Origin: an uncultured Clostridia bacterium
GTDB lineage: Bacteria; Bacillota; Clostridia; UBA1381
Length of the DNA stretch: 38,702 bases
Reading direction: 5' to 3'
NCBI GenBank assembly: GCA_947624165.1
Contig: CANQJC010000020.1
Location: 1 to 38,702 of the forward strand
Numbering within the stretch: position 1 is the first letter of the stretch; the number at the start of each line of letters is the position of its first letter. The position numbers and the translations under genes were made by a program. This document shows positions 34,949-38,702 of the stretch, in pieces. Under the pieces are notes generated by a model. It was given only the letters and a program-made list of their open reading frames with translations. It was not told where the DNA came from and searched no databases.

Positions 34949-35773
34949 TTGATAAAGCTTACGGAATATGTCAGAATACACGCGCTTACCGTTGCGATGT
35001 TTTCGGTATGTATTCTTCTGCATTATCCGTCCGTATTCTATATAACCTATGCGGTAATGCTGCTGCACGAGCTTGCTCATTGTGCGGCGGCGGTATGTAT
35101 AGGACTGAAAGTGGAATATATTGCCTTTTATCCGTTCGGAGTAAACCTCAGACTGAAAAATAAAATCGTTCGCTCTCTCGCCGACGAAGTGATCCTGTAT
35201 ATCAGCGGACCGGCTTTGAACGCGCTTATCGCGCTTTGCGCCGCTTTTATATGCAAGAGATATAATTACGAGATATTCAGAATGTTTTATATAAGCAATA
35301 TAATGCTGTTCCTAATGAATATGCTTCCCGCGATACCTCTGGACGGAGGTATAATACTGCGGCGAATATTAATCGATTTTCTCGGATACAGAAGAGCATA
35401 CGGCGTAATGAGATGTGTGAGCGCGGTAATTTCGTTCGGGTTGGCTGCTATGGGCGCGTATGTGTTTGTAAAATCGGGATTCAATTTTTCGCTGCTTTTG
35501 TTCGCGTCGCTTATTATGGGAAATATGTTTACTCAATCGGAAAAATACGACGTCGATTTTGTGCGCGGAATGATGTTCGGCAAAAGAAAAAACAGACGGA
35601 GAGTATGCCACATACTTGCGGACGAGGATTCAACGCCGCGGGAAATAGCTTCGCGCTTCTCCGCGCGGCGGTATAATGTTGTATATCTTACGGACAGCGA
35701 CGGAAAAATAACGAAAACGCTTACGGAAACCGAGGTTATAAATCATCTTATGGACAATAATATTACAATCTGA
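34949..35773 (+). CDS. spoIVFB: Site-2 protease, SpoIVFB-like (M50)
   Basis: The 274-residue membrane protein has about six hydrophobic segments. The zinc site is HELAH at residues 40-44 with the second motif NMLPAIPLDGG (Asn124 to Asp132), as in M50B proteases. The C-terminal 60 residues (VCHILADEDSTPREIAS, YLTDSDGKI) look like a single CBS-type module, as in SpoIVFB, which cleaves pro-SigK in the mother cell. The start is placed at TTG 34949, eight bases after the end of GGGGGAGG (34933-34940); a GTG at 34940 overlaps that site. No spoIVFA partner is adjacent. A housekeeping M50 protease remains possible. Confidence 0.83.
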   Translation: MIKLTEYVRIHALTVAMFSVCILLHYPSVFYITYAVMLLHELAHCAAAVCIGLKVEYIAFYPFGVNLRLKNKIVRSLADEVILYISGPALNALIALCAAFICKRYNYEIFRMFYISNIMLFLMNMLPAIPLDGGIILRRILIDFLGYRRAYGVMRCVSAVISFGLAAMGAYVFVKSGFNFSLLLFASLIMGNMFTQSEKYDVDFVRGMMFGKRKNRRRVCHILADEDSTPREIASRFSARRYNVVYLTDSDGKITKTLTETEVINHLMDNNITI

Positions 35774-35782
35774 TAACAAGTA

Positions 35783-35811
35783 TGGAATTTTTTGCGGAAA
35801 TGTGCTATACT
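35783..35811 (+). promoter_or_regulatory. Probable extended -10 promoter for spoIIIE
   Basis: TGCTATACT (35803-35811) is an extended -10 element; a weak -35 (TGGAAT, 35783-35788) stands 17 bases before it. Confidence 0.5.
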
Positions 35812-35855
35812 GATAAATATGTTAGGATCAACAAATAGACGAAGGGCGAGGTTTT

Positions 35856-38240
35856 ATGGCGACCAAAAAGAAAAAAACCACAAAAAAAACCGTGTCGCGC
35901 GGTAAGAAACAGGAAAGAAACCACTTACCGACATATATAATATCAATGATCGTTCTTACGCTTCTTGTTTCGGTATTTATGTATCTCGAAAACGGCGGCG
36001 TTGGGATCGTCAATACTGCGGTCAAGAAGGCACTGTGCGGAATGTTCGGCATATGCGGCTTCTTTGTTCCCGTGCTTCTTGCCGGCGTAACGGTTTATCT
36101 TGTCAATACGAAGGATATAAAAAAGTTCTGGATAAAAACAGGGCTTTCGTTTCTTGCCCTTTTAAACGTAAGCTCTATAATCAACCTCGCGCTTGACAAT
36201 ACCATAAGCTACGCTTTCGTCTACGGATATGAGAATTACGCGGGCGGCGGCTTTCTCGGCGCGTGCGTTTCGGTATTTCTTGAAAGCATGGTACAAAAAG
36301 TCGCATCGTATATAATACTTATACTTACGCTTATTATTCTCGCGAGCCTGATATCGAACGTTTCGATTTTTGCGGAGGTCGCGGGCGGTATACGCAGACT
36401 GTACGAGTCGGCGAAGGACAAATATTACGAGTACGGCGACGACGAAAACGGCGATGAAGGCGGCGAATATTATCCTGAGAACGAGAAACGCGCCGTAACG
36501 AATATTCTCGACGCCGCCGAGGATTTTGCCAATGATATAGAATATCAGAAAAAAAATAAGAAAAAGGATAAACAAAAGCCGGAAAAAGTACCCGCGAACG
36601 AACCCTTCTCGAACGGTATAGACGAGGTGTTTTCCTTTGACGAACCGACAGACAGGCCGGACGGCGATAACGAGGCACCCGTCAAGGAGGAAGCGGCAAA
36701 AAAAGAAAAGGCAAGCAGTATATCCGAAAAGGAAAAGGAGCGTTACAACGAAGAGTTTAACAAGGCTATCGAAGCTCCCGTAATACAATATGTCAAGCCG
36801 CCGATCAAACTGCTGAATACGGTGTCGGCGACGTCGGGCGACAAGCGTGAGGAAATGCGCCGTACAGCGGAAAAGCTTATCTCCGTGCTTGACGATTTTG
36901 GCGTTAAGGCGAAGCTTATGCAGGTTACTCAGGGACCCACCGTTACGCGTTACGAAATTTCTCCCGATACGGGCGTGAAGCTGTCAAAAATCGTAGGTCT
37001 TGCGGACGATATCGCTCTTAATCTCGCGGTGTCGACCGTACTTGTCGCGCCGGTACCGGGGAAAGCGGCTGTCGGCGTGGAAATTCCCAACAAAAAGGTA
37101 GCCAGCGTTTCCATACGCGAAATGCTTACGTCGGATGAGTTTAAGAAAGCAAAATCAAAGCTTACAGTCGCGCTCGGCAAGGATATAGGCGGTAACGTCG
37201 TAATAGGCGATATTGCGAAAATGCCGCACGTGCTTATAGCCGGAGCGACAGGCTCGGGTAAAAGCGTATGCATAAATACAATAATTATGAGTATTTTGTT
37301 TAACGCTTCGCCCGAAGAGGTACGTCTTATAATGGTAGATCCGAAGGTCGTCGAGCTTGGAGTGTATAACGGTATACCGCATTTGCTTATTCCCGTCGTG
37401 ACCGACCCGAAAAAAGCCGCCGGCGCGCTCAATTGGGCGGTGTCGGAAATGATGCGCCGATATGAGCTTTTTAAAGAAACAGGCGTGAGAAAGCTTGAAT
37501 CGTATAACAAACTGATTGAAAGCAAGGGCGGCGACAAGGTTCCGCAAATCGTAATTATCATTGACGAGCTTGCCGACTTAATGATGGTCGCGGCGAAGGA
37601 AGTGGAGGATTACATAGTTCGGCTTACCCAGCTTGCGCGCGCTGCGGGAATACACCTCATAATCGCTACGCAGCGTCCGTCGGTAGACGTGATCACGGGT
37701 CTTATAAAGGCGAACGTTCCGTCGAGGATCGCCTTTGCGGTATCCAGTCAGGTCGACAGCCGCACGATCATCGACAAGGGCGGCGCGGAAAAGCTCCTTG
37801 GAATGGGAGATATGCTTTATCACCCTGCGGGTGCACGTGCGTCGATACGCGTCCAAGGCGCGTATGTCACTGATTCGGAAATTGAATCGGTAGTTGATTT
37901 TATAAAGGAAAATTCGGGCGATACGCATTACAGCGAGGATCTTGAAGAAGAAATAGAACGTCACGCGTCCGGCGAAAACGGCGTTACGCCTGATACGGAG
38001 GAAGACGGCGACGCGCTGCTGCCGGAAGCGATAGAACTTGCCGTAAGCTTGGGTAAAATCTCAACGTCCATGATACAGCGGCGTCTCGGAGTGGGATATT
38101 CCCGTGCGGGAAGGATCATTGACCAAATGGAAATGCGCGGTATCATTTCAGGCGCGAACGGCTCGAAACCGAGAGATGTTCTTGTAACTCACGCCGATTT
38201 TGCCGCGCTGCCGGAGGAAGACGAGTATGACGAAGAATGA
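35856..38240 (+). CDS. spoIIIE: DNA translocase SpoIIIE/FtsK
   Basis: This 794-residue hexameric motor pumps chromosomal DNA through the division or sporulation septum. It has a basic N-terminus, four membrane segments (about 24-43, 60-83, 92-113, 150-170), a variable charged linker (about 190-330), the alpha/beta motor with Walker A GATGSGKS near residue 463 and Walker [13 protein letters not shown] near 568, and a gamma winged-helix domain (about 725-785) that reads polar DNA motifs. The linker is rich in Glu and Lys. The length matches SpoIIIE (787 in B. subtilis) and not the long enterobacterial FtsK. It overlaps the next gene by 14 bases. Confidence 0.96.
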   Translation: MATKKKKTTKKTVSRGKKQERNHLPTYIISMIVLTLLVSVFMYLENGGVGIVNTAVKKALCGMFGICGFFVPVLLAGVTVYLVNTKDIKKFWIKTGLSFLALLNVSSIINLALDNTISYAFVYGYENYAGGGFLGACVSVFLESMVQKVASYIILILTLIILASLISNVSIFAEVAGGIRRLYESAKDKYYEYGDDENGDEGGEYYPENEKRAVTNILDAAEDFANDIEYQKKNKKKDKQKPEKVPANEPFSNGIDEVFSFDEPTDRPDGDNEAPVKEEAAKKEKASSISEKEKERYNEEFNKAIEAPVIQYVKPPIKLLNTVSATSGDKREEMRRTAEKLISVLDDFGVKAKLMQVTQGPTVTRYEISPDTGVKLSKIVGLADDIALNLAVSTVLVAPVPGKAAVGVEIPNKKVASVSIREMLTSDEFKKAKSKLTVALGKDIGGNVVIGDIAKMPHVLIAGATGSGKSVCINTIIMSILFNASPEEVRLIMVDPKVVELGVYNGIPHLLIPVVTDPKKAAGALNWAVSEMMRRYELFKETGVRKLESYNKLIESKGGDKVPQIVIIIDELADLMMVAAKEVEDYIVRLTQLARAAGIHLIIATQRPSVDVITGLIKANVPSRIAFAVSSQVDSRTIIDKGGAEKLLGMGDMLYHPAGARASIRVQGAYVTDSEIESVVDFIKENSGDTHYSEDLEEEIERHASGENGVTPDTEEDGDALLPEAIELAVSLGKISTSMIQRRLGVGYSRAGRIIDQMEMRGIISGANGSKPRDVLVTHADFAALPEEDEYDEE

Positions 38241-38702
38241 CTTTCTCCCGATATGCGCCGAGGATATGAAAAAGCGCGGTTGGGACAGGCTTGATTTTCT
38301 TTACGTCGTCGGCGACGCGTATGTTGATCATCCCAGCTTCGGTCACGCGATAATATCGCGCGTACTCGAAAATCACGGATACAGAGTAGGGATAATAGCT
38401 CTGCCCGACTGGAGAAGTCTCGATGATTTTACGCGTATGGGGAGACCGAGACTTGCAACGCTTGTCAGCGCGGGGAATATAGACAGCATGGTAAATCACT
38501 ATACCGTATCGAAAAAACGCCGCCGAGACGATATGTATGCTCCGGGCGGCAAATGGGGTATGCGCCCTGACAGGGCAACGATCGTATACTGCAACAGAAT
38601 AAGGGAAGCGTTCGGCTCGGATATGCCGCTGCTTATAGGCGGCGTTGAAGCAAGTCTGAGACGATTCGCTCACTACGATTATTGGGACGATAAGGTACGC
38701 CG
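38227..38702 (+). CDS. YgiQ-family radical SAM protein (5' part)
   Basis: The frame starts at ATG 38227, inside the end of the translocase gene, behind GGAGGA, and is still open at the window edge; about 158 residues are seen of a protein usually 550-700 long. The N-terminus is highly characteristic: [77 protein letters not shown]. The radical SAM cysteine motif should come further on and is not in view. The role of the family is not established. It is probably co-transcribed with the translocase gene. Confidence 0.93.
   Translation, partial: MTKNDFLPICAEDMKKRGWDRLDFLYVVGDAYVDHPSFGHAIISRVLENHGYRVGIIALPDWRSLDDFTRMGRPRLATLVSAGNIDSMVNHYTVSKKRRRDDMYAPGGKWGMRPDRATIVYCNRIREAFGSDMPLLIGGVEASLRRFAHYDYWDDKVR

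Noticed and set aside
34912-35163. Frame of 83 codons over the start of the SpoIVFB-like gene
   Set aside because: It lies in another frame of a clear protease gene, and its ATG falls just after the terminator without a ribosome site.

Overview
The window is chromosomal DNA from a Gram-positive, anaerobic, endospore-forming member of the Bacillota, most likely class Clostridia. Four things support this: a glycyl radical enzyme with its activase (oxygen-sensitive chemistry), a WalRK two-component pair, an LTA-synthase-like protein, and the sporulation genes spoIIGA-sigE-sigG, a SpoIVFB-type protease and a SpoIIIE/FtsK translocase. No rRNA, tRNA, CRISPR array, insertion sequence or prophage was seen. 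Genes are tightly packed and the only gap over 300 bases is 10647-11007.

Layout: 1-2345 holds the 3' part of a glycyl radical enzyme and its activase. 2348-2418 is a small cluster of GGGACACTAAA repeats ending in a perfect palindrome. 2423-5018 (minus) is walR-walK. Divergent from it, 5250-10646 is a pyrimidine operon pyrR-pyrB-pyrC-pyrF-pyrK-pyrD, with no pyrE or carAB in view. 11008-13968 is dnaG-sigA, followed by prmA and a flavodiiron-like protein with an eroded metal site. 16160-17890 is a secreted GH26-like protein with a C-terminal stalk domain. 18123-22839 carries pgi, a small P-loop protein, thrC and a galactokinase-family gene. 22996-25403 is spoIIGA-sigE-sigG, preceded by what looks like a Spo0A-controlled promoter. 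25521-29882 carries a CdaR/PucR-type regulator, a CtpA/CtpB-type protease and an LTA-synthase-like protein. On the minus strand 33300-29921 holds an OGG1-type glycosylase, a zinc-ribbon protein, class II aldolase and a polysaccharide deacetylase. 33455-38702 (plus) holds an M18 aminopeptidase, a SpoIVFB-like protease, SpoIIIE/FtsK and the start of a YgiQ-family radical SAM gene.

How the genes fit together: most are housekeeping (UMP synthesis, replication priming, vegetative sigma factor, glycolysis, cell-wall homeostasis) or belong to the mother-cell/forespore sigma cascade. SpoIIGA activates pro-SigE, SigG follows in the forespore, SpoIIIE moves DNA into the forespore, and SpoIVFB with a CtpB-like protease belongs to the later pro-SigK checkpoint known in Bacillus.

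I did not find a clear-cut new multi-gene system. The observations most worth following are: an inverted repeat that pairs the sigG start codon with its leader; a spoIIG-type promoter with a 21-bp spacer and two exact Spo0A boxes; a flavodiiron homologue that has lost its iron ligands; a dehydratase-class glycyl radical enzyme with a single-cluster activase; an apparently leaderless glycosylase gene; and a recurring arrangement in which an intrinsic terminator lies directly against, or overlaps, the next gene's Shine-Dalgarno site.
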